The position numbers and the translations under genes were made by a program. A stretch of 64,000 bases of DNA from Metopolophium dirhodum (lineage: Eukaryota; Arthropoda; Insecta; Hemiptera; Aphididae), in assembly GCF_019925205.1 (NCBI RefSeq), contig NC_083562.1, positions 40,743,142 to 40,807,141 of the forward strand, read 5' to 3'. Below, piece by piece: positions 1-15,800 of this stretch (the first letter of the stretch is position 1; each line of letters opens with the position of its first letter). The notes beneath the pieces were generated by a model, which was not told where the DNA came from, ran no database searches, and was given only the letters and a program-made list of their open reading frames with translations.

Positions 1-3000
1 ATAGCGTAGCTGCTGTTGAAGAGACTGTATAATATCGTCACCACAACGTGATTAAACGTATTGTGTTAAAATAATATCAATCAGGACGAGCTTTGTGCGT
101 CACGTAATTGCGAAAATCGTATACTGAGTGGAGGTGTACATCCACCGTGAATTCGTTATCCGATTACAGTATTATTATATTGTACATATTTCGAGCCCAA
201 CAGAATACCTATTCGGTCAAAGTTTTGCAATTATTAAATGATTTCAATTAATTAAGGTACTATTAATGCATTTTATAGTAAGCAGTTCATAAGACAGTGA
301 TATACGGCGATGATACGTAATAGTGATTTATCACATCAATTTATAGCGTTTATTATAACAAACGTCACCACGTGGTTAACCCAACGTAACCGATAAATTA
401 TTACTAAACATTATACTTTAGAAATGTATTTTAAATAGGTAATTTAAATACCTACACTTGAATTAAAAATCATTTAAATACAAATATACATTTCAAAAAT
501 ATTTCACATCGCATAGAGGCTAAACCCCTCCATAATAGGTATGGTTAGTTTTTTTTTGTTCTTGGTGTATAAAATAAACTTTTATGTGTTGATTAAATAT
601 ATTTTCTCCTCAGCAAACTCCACAACTACCAAGTGATCTGTGAATTCCTCAAATCATCTTCAACTGCCCAAAATTAACATCACTACGTGCCCACTTATAT
701 TCTCTTTATAAATCTTCCGGCGTCTCCTTCAATATTCAAAATAAATTTCCCGCTTAACAAATATATATTATAAAAAATATATAATATTCCCTACACTGTC
801 ATTCTTTATAAGTTATAAACATAATATAAACTATTACACAAACTAGTATTGTTTTTGTGTATAATTTATATTTTCTGCATTAACATAATATTGTAATCTT
901 GTTAATTTAAATTCAATATTTCAACTGACAAAACTAATTGTAAAACAAAGTTTAAACATAAAAAAATTAATGTTTTTTTTTTTAGAATAGAAAGTCGACA
1001 AACAAGTCTTCGTAAAAATGAGCATACAAATAAAATTTGGTATTTTTTTTTTTATTAGTGTTTTGTATTTTTAATATACAACTAAAAGATAATTATTGCA
1101 AATATAAATTACAAAAAATATTTAAATACCTAACAAGTACAATCAACCGATACTTTTAAAGTTTATGTGGCAAACTCCAAAATCCACAAAAGTTGGTTGA
1201 AAGTCTGAAACGAAAACCGAGACCGCCGCCCTTTCATGGAGCAGAACAAAACGACTCCTAGCGTTACTACATTTGAAACTTTATACAGTCCACTTCACCA
1301 TGAAAGTTTATCCGATAACCACTATAGACTATAGACTATACCGTATTATCGTTTATAATAATCTATCTAAAATTCACTGCGGAGAGTTGCGTACAGGTGA
1401 GTTCATCGATGCCGTGATTTAAAATTCGTAAAAATTTAATTTCATGGTCAAATCTGAAGGCAGTGACTGTGTGACGTCATAATAATCAGACGCGTCGCAG
1501 AACGTCCGCGCGTCCGTCAGACGTGATATTTATAGGTGCAACATGTGTTCATTAGAATTGATTATTTTATCTCTAAATCCCTAAGCTTGACATAATTTTC
1601 TCAGTGAATGTATAATAATATGGTGTGTTTGAAAATATTAAATTTAGTCGTGTGGTTGTTGTAATGACTAATGATGTGTAGAAAAAGGAAATATTTCAAA
1701 CCAATAGGAAAATGAATGTTGAGTGATACATAAATTCACATTATGGTGTCATCCAGACACTCGAACAGCCGATAGTTAGATGGTACAATTTGTGCGCACC
1801 CGTCACCGGGTATTGTGCGACAATGAGCATATCATAGTGTAAATAGTTCTTCTCTTAGCAAACGATCCTCTCCCATTTGTTAGGTTTTTTCGTGCGTGTT
1901 TTTTTTTTCTAGTCCTCGACCGCCCACCCCCGACGGTGGTGTATGACTCCCTGGGTCAAAATATCTAACCGCTCAAATCACTTGCAGAATCCGTGGTCAG
2001 AAATGATTACCGCTATATTATTATCACGAAAACACTGTATAATACAATACGACACCGCCCCACAGCCCGAGGACAATCGTTAACCCGAGGTGTCGACCCG
2101 CGACCAGGATATAGATGAGAACGCATTACGCCATTTACAGTGAACAATATCGTTGGTTTTCCGACACCTCTAACACGCGTAATTGTACGATATTACGATT
2201 GTATGGTGTTGTGCGTGCACCGTTTCGCGAATGCCGAATGGTACACAATCATAGGTTAATTGTTTTCGTCTCGACTATATAGTATTCTAATTAACTTGAT
2301 AACTCAACTTGTTTGAGACGATGACGTGTGTGTGATGCCCGTCTTATTAATGCATAATGTAGCAAATTATGTTCGCGTTAAAAGAACAAACCATTTCCAT
2401 CTGTTATTTTTAACACTATTGCAGTGAATTAACTTAATTGGTATAAAATCTAAGAGAAAAAATTATTTTCAATGAGGCTCTTGTGATATTGCAGTTTGGA
2501 AGCAATAGTTATGGGCACATCAAAATTGTAGGCACATTTTTTTATAATTTAGTTGACAAACGACAGAATGCATAAACAAATCAATTAATTAGCTTAATGA
2601 TTCACTAAGATTTAACGAACCAATAACGAGCCACTAAATCATGTTTAAGAGACCATGATATTCATTTAATGTTTATGCAACCAGGAAATAAACATCTAAT
2701 TATTTTCCAAACTACTACAGTGTACTTAATTTACTAAGATATATGCTTAAGATTACGCAAGCCAGACAAATCTTGTTTTCACACTACAAGTTACTAGTGG
2801 ATAGCTTTATCTTAACAAATAAAAAAATTGGTTAGATATTATTGTTATTTTTTTTAGCTATTTTAAGTTAATAGCTTTCACCGTATTAGGCAAATATATT
2901 GTTTGACAACAACTATTAACTTATAAATTTTAGTCTCTAAAGATGACTTAACTCTACTAATCAAGTTGGTATACTATAATCCACAGATCTGAATTATATA

Positions 3001-6000
3001 TTAGAACCAACTATCACTTTTAAATTGTGTTTGCACTATCCTATTTCATAAAGTTTCGTCAGTTATACGGAGCTCCACGGTTTATGCCCAAGACAGGTGC
3101 TGCTTTTTAAAAAATTTTCCACTTCCCTGTTCAATTTATGTGGCGTTATCATTGTTCCGAATAAAAGGGCACGCGCGTTAAGACACGGCTGTCACTCGCC
3201 ACACTGATTTATAAGATTATTTGGACCTTGGTATAGTCACTGAAAAAACTTTAAACCTGGAGTAAGTCTGATTTAAACTTCTTAAGGCAACAGCGGAAAT
3301 TCGTATACATATATTTTTAAGGCATGAGTGGTGTTGAGTGTTATAGGAATTATAATTCCATTACTTTTGCGGATGTTTCTTCTGTTCGATTCTGACATTC
3401 ACAAAGGGGCACGTGTGATTTAGTAGGTGACGGTGATTACAGAACAGATCTTATGTACGATTTACGCGTAACTGGCCAAAAATGTACGCTCTTTCAGTAA
3501 TACGGTTTTAGGTATGACGAGAAAAGGATTCGTATTCATCGACGGTTTTAATTTCTTTTGTGAGGAAATAACGTTTTAGATTCTTCCCCAGTGATACGGT
3601 ATATTTATCGTTGTTTTTGTTTTGATTCTTATACCTATTTCCTAAAAACTTTTTTGAACGAAATATTTGAAAAAGTTTACGTAGTTCTTTGAAATATAGA
3701 ATATCATAAACACAGTAGTTACGGTACATGAATCAAGAGCTCGTTCTTTGAAAACAGTTTTTCTAAGAATAAGCAAACACCCCCTAGCTGAAAACTAGCC
3801 AAGTTAGAATTGAGAATTAACTCCCTAACTCAAAGATTTATTATTTCCATTGTATCATGCCCGGTGTATCATATTCACATAGTATAGGTACTCTTGTAGA
3901 GAAAGTTGGTATTATGGAGAAATGATTACTTACTAGTTACAGGACGACTCACTTAATATTTTCTCATGGCAATACTGTATACAAAATACACTTCCGAATA
4001 CTCTTAAATTATTAAGACTATTAATTATTAAATTATTGTAATCTAAGATCCAAAAGTCAAACCTAATAAAATCGTTTGTTGTTTGACCACTCTGACGTTT
4101 ATGTGGTTTTGATAATGTAAATAACCAATGATACGTGTTGACATTATAATATAATGAAACGCAATGACGCGCAAACCGTATGTGGTTAATATGCGTTCAA
4201 CTCGTATTGCGAGCATATTAATAAATAGTCTATATTTTGGTATTGTAACCGTAATAATCGGAAAATATTCAAACATTGCAATTGTTTTAAAACGTAATGA
4301 AAAGTCCAGATTTGTATCACAATATTACATTATTATATCACTGAAAAAAAAGATTCATTGATATTTCATTGACGTATAAATAGAAAATTGCTCAACTGTG
4401 TCGATTGATAAAGTTGGCATTGTGATCCTTCGTAATATTATACGTTTTACCGGGAAAAAATACGTATAATCTACCATTTAAACGCAACAACATTATAGTT
4501 GACCTATTTTCATGCAATTTACTATCATTAAACGCTTTATTAATTTTATATTTCGATAATAATATAATAATATAGTAATATGAGTTACGCAATGTGAAAA
4601 TATTGTTGTGGATATATAAAAAAAAACTACACACCAAAACGCTAACAGTATTAAATAATACATTGTTCTCGTCAATTTGTACAAAGCAATAGTTAATACT
4701 TCACATGAAATTTAATTTATATTAAAAATGATTAATGAAATAAATAAAACTGTTGTAAATATGTTTTTATTTTTATTTCATACGACTCAAATAAAAAAGA
4801 AATTAATAAAAATCATTTTTATCAAACAGTGTTTTAATTTAAACTACACACATAATAGAACGTTAATTTAAAATAGTAATATATTGAATATATATGGAAA
4901 CGGATATATTGATAATAATAAATTATCAGTAACCTACCAATAAATTTATATCATGGTGAGAATTGCCAATATTACTTTGTTCGTTAACGAGCACCCGTGA
5001 TTTCTATTTAATTTCTATTGGTTTCTGTGTACATTTTTTTGGCAAACATTTTTATTTATATCTTCAATATGTTTTAATACATAACTTATCTGTAATTTAG
5101 GCAGTGGCCGGTTCTGTAATAAAGATAAATAACACTAACTAATAAATTCAATTTAGGTATATAGCTGTGGGATACAATAAAATTTGATTGTTGTTCAGTC
5201 ACGAGGCTGATGTACCTAAATTGCCTATGCATATCGCCGTGTTCAAAATGTATGAAATAAGTATCAGAGACTCGTTATATTATTTGCTATCAATAAAAAA
5301 GATTTACGATACTATCATACATATTATTATACTTATTGTGGATTACAGAATATAAAATCTATGGGTAATGTGTATTTGTATTTATTTTGCTTTTCAACCG
5401 ATACAGCTATAGACAATAGACATTAATATTACAGAAACAATATTTAATAGTAGAAAGCCACTAAATTAGCTACCCTTATTATAATATTACATACAATATG
5501 TATCTTAATAATTTGATAAAATTAAAGATGGTCGGGCAAAAGAAAATAAACAAAAACCACTATTCAGTTAATGAAAAAAAGCCAGTCTCATTTCTGCATT
5601 GACTTTAATAGCTTTTTCGTCTCACAGATAACTTATTATAAGTAGAAATACACAAATCAAATATTATAATACGAACTTATATTTTTTTCCTTCACAAGAT
5701 GGCATAAAAATCGAAAATTGCAAAATTGATATACACTCTTTTATCCATTTTATCCAAGCATCGTAAAAAAATTATAATACGTATAATTTTGCATGCGCTT
5801 TATTTACTTAACACTTCCAATGAATACATAATATTCTATGATAAATGATAATATATATTATTATTTTTTGTGCTTGATTAGATATTCCGTATTAGTTTAT
5901 ATATATGTTTAAAACTGGTACCGAATAGAGATAAAACAATAAATACGAAAAGTTATCCTTTTAAATCCAGACAGTAAAATAAGCGAAATATAATAAAGTA

Positions 6001-6679
6001 CTGTTTTAAATATGAAATACTTAAACAAGAGTATTATAAAAAATATATCATCGTTCATTTAAATTTCGATTAAGACCCTCAACTAAAATTAATAGTACAA
6101 TTAGAATTATTGTTAAGATAATCAAATAGTGTTATCTTGTAGAATATGTACAATATTATTTGATTTATTTTAATATCGTAATATTCATTACTGCATAATA
6201 ACGCCCGAATCATACGAGTTAATCGTACCTAACTTCAAAAAAAAAAAAAGTATATGAAACACGTGTTGATGATTATGATATTATAATGTATATATAATTC
6301 TGGAAAGTATTCTATAACTTTAATAATTTGTATATTATTAAGTAAATCATAATGGTGTGTGATGAACGCCAAACAGAGATTGTTTTGTTGTATATGTATA
6401 TACATATTATAATATACTATGAACCAGTTGAGACTTTAATTGGTGAACTTTACAGTGAATAAAAATAATTTAGTTATCAAAAGAATCGACATTTACGAAT
6501 TATAAAATATTTTAATACGAAGAAAGAATTATTACTCGTAAACACATAATATATATATATAATATATACCAACTAACTCGTCTACAGGTGATGGCATTAC
6601 TTTTAAACTGTCATTGAAACTACAAGAAACGCTTGTATAAAATTATAATGTCATGTGTTTTTTTTCTATATTATTTTAG
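1..6679. other. Region upstream of the first coding exon; likely contains promoter and 5' UTR exon(s)
   Basis: No coding exon could be supported. The stretch is AT-rich, with a relatively GC- and CpG-richer patch at about 1380-2340. That patch includes a perfect palindromic CRE (TGACGTCA, 1472-1479) and a strong donor-like TACAG/GTGAGT at 1392-1402. Because the coding exon is preceded by an acceptor at 6679, a non-coding first exon is expected somewhere here or further upstream. The short open frames present look like chance. Confidence 0.45.
1472..1479 (+). promoter_or_regulatory. Perfect CRE palindrome TGACGTCA
   Basis: The full 8-bp consensus site for CREB/ATF-type bZIP factors occurs in the most CpG-rich patch upstream of the receptor gene. 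Function is inferred only from the motif and its surroundings. Confidence 0.25.
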
Positions 6680-6832
6680 GGGTTCGCGATGAACTCGTCG
6701 TCGGCCGGCAATGACACGGCCAAAGGTTCCACCAACGCCACTACAACCGGTCCACACGATTTGTTCAGAGACAGACATCTCACCGACTACTTGTTGATAG
6801 TGCTATTCTGCCTTGTCATATTGACGACGGTG
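6680..6832 (+). CDS. TyrR: Coding exon 1: start codon, extracellular N-terminus and first half of TM1
   Basis: The exon follows a TATTTTAG acceptor ending at 6679 and has only nine untranslated bases before ATG at 6689. The start is chosen because it is the first ATG after the acceptor and opens directly into a short hydrophilic N-terminus rich in Asn, Ser and Thr, as usual for amine receptors. Three sequons (NSS, NDT, NAT) precede the hydrophobic run that begins TM1. The donor is GTAAGT at 6833, and the coding part is 48 whole codons (phase 0). The nearby acceptor means that transcription starts further upstream, in at least one non-coding exon not located with confidence. Confidence 0.8.
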
Positions 6833-9800
6833 GTAAGTGAAAATATTTACGTAAAACATTGTTTTTTTGTTAAGGCATGCTTTATTCTATTTAAGTATAC
6901 TCTGCTGCACAAAGACCAAATACATATTGATAATTGATATCTTATAACGATTGTGGCGTTTGTAAGCAAGATATTAAAACTATTGAAATATTGTTCAAAT
7001 GTTCGTCGCCGTATGATTTATTAAAGTTTCAGATTTCATCTGAATAAACGTGTGTATTTTTTAATTTTTTGTATTTTGTCGAGTGAGGCGCGTATTGATT
7101 TAAAGTTCGTTCCGTAAAATTATTGTAGTACAATATTGTGTATAATATGTATTATTATGTTTGTATTAGTCGATCAAGCCTATTTAAATCGCACCACGAA
7201 TGTAGTTTTCTTATACTTAACGTATATTATATTGAAATGCGAATTATTATTGTGCTTCGTAAAAGTTCCTACGGTTGGTTATCCGAATTGTTCGTATCAC
7301 TAGTGGCTCTATATATATATATATATATACGTTGTTAAGATATTTTGAATAATGAATGGAGTTCGCACATCGGTTTATTTGTTGTTCTCAAATCGTATTC
7401 CCAGTTACTTCACAAACATGACACCACAGTAGTACAAATATCCATATAGTACTCGTCAGTCGTCAGTACTTTCAAAATAACCAGAAAATATAAAACAATT
7501 ATTACAAATTAAAATTTTTAAAACTAGTATTTGAAAACCGATTAATATTTTGGTGTCCCTCGAAAACAAATAACTTTAGAATCTACGCCTTAGATACTTG
7601 TTATAATTTTCACCAAATGTTTGTATTAGCATTTTCTATACATGAAAAAATATTTTAGTGTTTCTTCTATGAACATCTTTAAAAATGTTTTTTCAGGGTC
7701 AAAAGGCTTGAAAATATATTACAAGGTTCCTCATAAGAAGATTATACTGGCTGATACTGTAACCAAAAAATCTAAAAAATATATTAACTCGATTTTTTTA
7801 TAGACCTTAGAAGTTTAGCAAAATTCAATATCTATACATAGAATCATAACTTTAGTTATTTTGTTGTAATACAAAAATATTTTTCGTGATGATTTGAAAC
7901 AAAGCATATGGATAGTTAATTATATTGTTTATTCAATATTGCGTGTTTATAGTTTAAACTGTATTACTATTTACTATAAATAGTTAAATAAATTATAATA
8001 ATCAGTTACACAATATTTTTTTATGATAATATACTGACAAGCTGTTTCCGCTCAAATCCATTTTTCATATTTTACTATATCCATTACAGTTACTTACTCA
8101 GTAACAAAGTACACTTGACTCTTACTGTACAGTAGAGAGGTTAACTACTTCCCCCCCTTTTTTTTGAAATCGGTCCAAAACACAAGACATCTTAAAACTC
8201 TATGGAATCTAGCCAGATTGAAAATTAATAAATAGGTTATTCATCCTGCGTTGTGCTAAACGTGATTTGTTATAAATGCGTAAAATATTACAATATTTAT
8301 ACATATTTTAACTCGCTTCAAAATTAGAATATCGAGAAAAATCACCATAAAAATCATACCAAGTTAATTAAAAAAATAAGTCACGTGTGCAAAGTTACAT
8401 ATTTTATTCAGATGTCCTCTTTCACATTTGAGTTACCTGACGACAAGAATATATAATGTTTTAATTATTTTAACTATCAATAATACTTCGAATTAAAAGT
8501 AAATGATTGTATTATTATGTTTTCGTGTCACCGTCATAAGGGTAAACACTAAACAAGTTTTCGAAAAAAAGAAATAATGGGCTATACTGTTTTGACTACG
8601 ATAGGCACCAGCACTATAATAATTATTTACTTACAAACAAAAATGTTTTACCACTCGAATAAATTAGACCTAAATCGACCTTTATTTGCAGAGAAATGTC
8701 GAATAATTAAAACTAAATTGCGATCATTATGTTATGCAATGTTTCTTCTCTTGGTTTTCAAAAGTATGATTTCAATGCAATTATAACTAAAAAAAATGTT
8801 TTGTTTTGTTTTAAGTTATCTCTGAAGTTTTCAACTTATCTTGATCTTAAACCAAACCGTAAAGTCTACGACAGTAAAAAGCTAACGAATAATACGAGAG
8901 TAAAAAAATAGATAAAAAATAGGCTAACTATTTATTTTGTAGTTGAGTTAGATGAACCAATAAGGAACCTGTAAAATCCTCAATTTCCAATAAATGTCGA
9001 ACGAAAAGTTATTTCAAGAATTGATATCAAACACATTGGAATGGGACATTTCTAAAATGATTACATAACGAGACAAACTATAATAGAAGGAATGTAAATT
9101 TATAGGAAAACACGTGATATGTAATGAAAATCTGTGACCGGAAAAACTATCAAATGCACACGCACAATCGCTTATAAAATATCGTGCTGAAAATCATGAT
9201 ACAGCTCATCACATATTCACGTCGATAGATAGCCTCTACCGGTATACTTTTAAAATTACATTTAGATAACATGCTTTATATTCTAATTTGAACAAAAGTT
9301 TTGGGACACAATATCCACAAAATAGTATAGTTATTTCAGGTAAGCGCTGTAACTTTAATTTTATTTACTTTTATAAATCAATAATTCACAAGTAAAATAA
9401 ATCAAGAATATAATACACCTATATTCTTAAAAAAATGATTGTAAATAATAATATTGACAACACTGAATACAATAATTTAAATTGCCCCTGTGGACATTAG
9501 CTAGGTGCCGTTTTACTTTTAAATATCGAATCTGCATAATTTTTTCTCTTAAATTTCGATCATATTTGATTTGTCTGTTAGTGAAGCCAAACGTGTCGCG
9601 CTCGTGATGGAATGATATAAAATGACTAAAATCCCAAACATGTTTCACATGATGTAGGTAGCTATCATACGTATTCATGTTGGTTTATCTCGGGAAAAAG
9701 TTCAATGACTAAAGATTTCGAGTTGGAAAATCAGGCACGGAGCGGCAGCACACAACTCTTGGTAAATCTCTGTAAATCGCGTACTAGTTTATTCGATATG

Positions 9801-12800
9801 ACGAAACTGTTTTATAAAAAATATGAAAAATATGTTCTTATTTCTGCTACGGACCATCGAAAACAATAACATTTTATGTAAAATCGATTACGATAGGGTA
9901 TAGCCAGTAAGTTATCATCTATACCTACCACACATTCACATGATGATGATTTATGACGTAATGAACAGTTAACGAACAATATGATTGTCGAGTGTAAATC
10001 GCGAAATCGTGTCATTTAACCCTGCACTGCATAATGTGGATATTGGATTAAATGCTGATTTCATTTTTTAAAAAAAACGTCTTTTTTACGGCATTGTAGA
10101 CATTAAATGTCAAATTTTGTCAACATGCCGAATTCCGTACAAAACAAACTTGGAATCAAAAACAAAATGTATTTATTGAAAATCATTATAGTTTGTATTA
10201 TCAATTCAAATCATAATCATTAAAAACTATAGAATTCCTTTTGTGTAATTTACGTTTACGTTATCACCATCGGTAATATTCGATATCCTGTCTTAATAAT
10301 ACTAGCATGTTGTAATTACGACGACAACAAACCCATCTTAAATAACAACCAATTCATTAAAGGTAAAAAGTGTATTAAGTAGTCCTTGATAACGGCCATT
10401 CGATGATTTCATTTCGACCAACGAAAACACGTGCACGTTTCATACCTACCATAGGTTTGATTTAAATCCACCACTACGATTACGTGGCTGATAAAATATG
10501 TAAGTTGTAGAATATTAGAGTTGTATAATATAATTAAAATATTATAAATTATAATATATTATTATAATATGCATGGATACATAATATTGTATAACACTCG
10601 TCAGTCATGAACAAATTTCTTTCCATTTCTTTATCGATAATTGAACACAACGATTTCTATAATATTCTAAATTCGATATTTTATACTCCAGTCGTGGTGA
10701 ATAATGTATTCCGAGAAGAGAAGTATTCGATTATTATCCAATTTTACTCGTGCTCTTTAAAATTTAAACTAAAAAATGGTCGGATGTTACCTTAAATATT
10801 TCCTTAGGAACATTTCGTATTGCCGAGGGACTACAGTACAGCTATGAGTTTCAGAAAAATGTCTACAGTTCTATATTAGTTCCGAGAAGATTTTTTCGAC
10901 TTGAAAATTGTTATCACATTGACCCGTAGTAATAGTGAACTAAAATAACTAGAAAGAAATATTCGACGTAGCTATTGCTCGTCCAGAGGGATATAGGCGA
11001 TTTTAATGAAACCTCCTAGAACTCGGTTCAATTAGTAACCCGTAGGTATGTCGACATATCACAAAGAATGAGCTTAGAAGTTGGTAATAATTTATTTTAA
11101 TTTTACAAACATAAAACCTCTCTCATGTCGTTTACCCAACCATCAATAACACGCTATTACAAATTTCAGACTTTTCTCCATTGACCTCGGAAAATCCAAG
11201 GATAAACGAGATAAAACCTAGAACGACTTTACATCTTGCGATTTTTTTGTTGAAAACGAAATGGTTAATGATTTGACATACATAATACATACCTACTATA
11301 TAATAATAATATCCCATAATATAAAATAAACGATGCTACTAATTTTAAATGAAGAGCTTTTCATTATTATTAAAACTGAGGCATTTATTTTACAATCTAT
11401 AATATTTTTTTTATACAATAAGTATAATAAATAAATTAGATAAACTTTTAAAAAAAATATTTTTTTAATTATATGGAACTGTTTACAGTATTATACAATA
11501 AAAATAATATATGTATTCAATTACACGAGGTGAGTGGCGGAAAAAAGTGTGATAACTCTCAAGATGGATAATTAAATAATTAAATAGCTTAATAAAAATA
11601 TCGATATTCTGATTAATTCTAAGAATGTCTGATTCCGTTTTTATTATGATTTTTTCGTGATTTTCATGAAAAATTCTATGAAACAAAAAAATTATCTCCA
11701 CTCGAATAGTTTCAATATGTCCAATTTTCGACTCACGGAGATACTGAATAAAACCGGACTTCTTTTGTTTTGCTCTTTGAACAGTTTACTAAAATACAAA
11801 AATCAAACATCATCAAAGGTAGTAAATTCAATAATAGCTATATCCGGTCTGAATCTAAAATTGTGTACTATAAATTCCAATATTTATTCGTTGTTAAACT
11901 ACAATTTTTATTTGTTTATATAACCTATCTGGGACTTAGCATTTGTATAATACTGCATAGCAAAAGGTCCCAGTACGCTATGGAACTTGTAATATAATCA
12001 ATAAGCACGTAGATTCATAATTGGAAATCATGTGCAGGTAAGTGAAATAGATATATCTAGGCAGGAACAATAATTATATTAATAATGTATAGTAACTGTA
12101 GTAAGTATAATATCAAAAATAATAATTAACTTATATTGTTGAGTAATAATTCAATAATATTTTTCAAAAAACACAGCGAAGTCATAAATAATAAAGAATA
12201 TACATACATAAAATTATTACAACCGATGACACCATTATATCAAGTAAGTAAAATTTTCAAAGAGCGTGATTGGCATGTATTACAATAAAGGCGTTAAATT
12301 AATACTAATAAAAAGAAAGATTGAATAAATATTAGCGTATTATAATATAATAATAATAATAATAATAATATACATAAAAAAGAAACAATGATATTGTCAC
12401 AGAATTCAGGTGTAAAATTGTAATATACAAGAAAATGATAAAAAAACTTATTGAATTTGAAGAATATAATATTAATATATACGTGACTTGGACGCAAAAT
12501 TGTCAACAATTGTTTTAAAATAGATAAGTACATTTTTCAAAAAACGTATGTATTTGATTCAACAGCTTGTCGAAGTATTTATCAATATAATGTAAAAAAA
12601 ATATTGATTGATTTGGTAACTGAAGTTCTTATAATATATCATATTATGATTTTTCAAGAACTTATTATAATAATATTTTATCAGTACGTAATTATATGTT
12701 CCGTGTGCAGTGTGCTACCTATATACGCATAATATCTAAGACAAAAAAAAACTCTAAACCAGACTGAAATAATAATCTAATCAGCAATGATATTATTAAA

Positions 12801-15800
12801 CCTAACGTATATATCTAACTAACTGGGGTTTATGAAAAACGTAAAATTCAAATTTCTTATGAGACGTTTAATCAAACTTTAATTGAATGCCATTTAATAA
12901 TACAATACAATTTCTTCTTATTATACATAGTGATTCACTAAGAATTCAAAAGCATTCTTTCTCACCCTCATTTTCATATAATAATGAATTTATTCAAGTA
13001 CTGATTTTCAGAATTTTTATGTATTCTTAAACAGAATATTTTCAAATTTATATATTTTGTACACAAATTAGGTTTTGGTTTGTGGTGATTTAAACTCCTT
13101 ATTATCAAATAAGAAACAATCTTTTTACTGTACCTAAATTATTATTCAAATTGTGTGAATCTAAATCAAAATTTAAACGAGTAGTTTCTGAGTTAGTTAT
13201 TACAATTTAAATACTAAGGACAGTATTCCAATAAAATTATTTTATCAAAATATTAAATAGATTTAATATTTAATCAAGTACTTGCTATACTCGGATTATT
13301 TTGTTTTAGTTTTAATTTTAATATTAATATAATTAAATTGTTATATTAATTGTATTCATTAATTACTACAGTTTTAAAATCATCATAGTCAATAACCCCC
13401 ATTATATCTTTTGAACCAAAAAGTCATCTGATTATTATAAAAAATAGGTGGTTTTCAACTAAAAAATCAAGTTTGTATCACCGCAAGACCCTCTATGAAA
13501 CACATAAAAATCTAAGTATTTAAAAATATGGTCCATTGGCATATATGCCTACTTCAAGGTTTCAAATATCATGTTTAGATAAATTATTTTTTCAAAGGAA
13601 AAATTGCGAGAGAGCGTACTTGCTAATAATCCTGTACGGCTGCGTATTTCCATATAATTATTTAAACAAATCGTCGGTTTGCAGTAAGTTAAAATAAGTG
13701 TGTTGACGTTATGGAAAAAAAATACTCTGCACTTGACTTCACCAGCAGCTTGAGTGAGAGCATGATAAATTCACGTTGAAAATGGTCAAGGCTTGTAGTT
13801 AAGAGGTCACGTACTTGATTACCCTTTTCTTATCCGGAGACTCGTGGTAAATAAAACACACTCGCCAACTATACGTTATTTTGTCGTATAGAATGTTTGC
13901 TATATACTCGCAGTGACGCAGCTCCGGCCAAGAAAACCTTCACCACTTTAGTCTCCTGTAATTTTATTTGCAAGCAATGAGATGACAATAGTGAAAAAAA
14001 TAATAGTTAACAACTCACCACGAATATTACTTATTGTGAGAATTTTTTCCTCCGTCCGTATATAATTCACGCGGTGAATATGTTCACGTAGATATTATTT
14101 GTAGTATAATAGTATACTGTATGAGAGAAAAAACCCGAACTTGACGAAAATTCTATGATATAACTTTAACATATATATTAAAATTACATCGGCTGTATAT
14201 TTGCGAGAACGGGGCTGTTTATTCAAAACGTTTATATTCAGTACGCTTAAAATAAGAGACTTGTTACAAATCGCATAAAACAATATTATACTGGTTACAC
14301 TCTCGTATATAAACTGTGTGATTTTAGGGGAAAAAATAACTAAACGCAAAACGAATTATTGTTTAGTCGTATATACTGTACTCACGCATGGCACGTTATA
14401 ATATTATTAAGGCGCCCGGTGCCCAGTTGCGTAGACATGATTTCTGAAAGGGGGGGGGATCAAAAATAGAAAACGACATTGATGAATAGGAGGGGGAAAT
14501 TAGAAAATCCCCACCCTTTCAAAACTTTTTACTTAGGTAGTAAAAAAATTTAACAATAAGAACCAATGAATATCATTTTAATCCTGTAGAATAAAAAGCT
14601 ACATTATTTAATATACGAATAAAATACATAATAATTAAATTAACAAATCTAGTTTTCTCTTTTTTTTTGCTAGTTCATCTAAAACCTCTTCTGCTGTAAT
14701 TGAAATGTTTCTATAAATTGCCATAAGTGTTAGACCATTTAGCCGTTCCTGTAACAAATACATTTTTAATTTATTAATAAAATGTATTTCATTATATACA
14801 TTTTACTTCTTTCATTGTATTTCTTGTTTAAGTTTTTAATCTTTTTAAACAAGAGAACATCCTTTCCGGAGTAGCGGTTGAAACCGGTAAAGTACACAAT
14901 ATGCTCAATAAATTAAAGATATTAGGATATATTATGATATTGCATTCTTTAATTGCCTCTAGCCCTGATTTAGGTTTGTTTTCAATTCTTTCAAGTTTGA
15001 TTTTCTACATTTGCAACTCAACTTTCACAGTATTTATATCAGATTCTGGAAGATAAAATTTGACAAGTTCATCAAATTCATCTGGCACATTACCAGATTC
15101 ATAGTCAAATAAACATTGAAAACCTATATAATATTGTTTTTAGAGAGATTATAAATCCGTAAAACAGAGACTAAAAGACTCAGATAAGTCAGATAATGAA
15201 ATATGTAATATTTACTCACCAAATCTACCGTGTCTGTATGTTTTTGTTGACTTGGTGTAGGTTGTGGATCATCTGGATCTGAATCGACAATCGTCTTTGT
15301 ACTTTTATTAAAATATGAATGTAGAGTGTTATTTTTTCTTTTATTATTCATATTCGAGTAAAACGTAAATAACAGTAATAAACTTATATTATAATATAAC
15401 TTGTAACTTTATAAGTTATAATAGTATTACGGTCACGATTCAACATTCAATTTTATTTTTCAATGTAAGCGCACAATTAAATCGATTCGGCATAGATACC
15501 TACTATCTGTTATGACTTGTTCGTACAACTGACATAATATTTATTATTGATTTTTGTTTTTAGATAATAATATTTATTATTTAAGCTATTTTTAGCTTTC
15601 AATGAACAAATTACTGATAGCTATTAGCTAGTATGTTGTAGGTATATCCATGTTAGTTGATAATATACAAAATTGATAATGTTTTGGTATAAATGCGTAA
15701 AAACCATCGCGCAGTATATTATATTATACCATAATAATATTCCTTTTTCTAATATATAGGAAAATGTATTATTATACATGCGGGCGTCGTCTCCGCCTAT

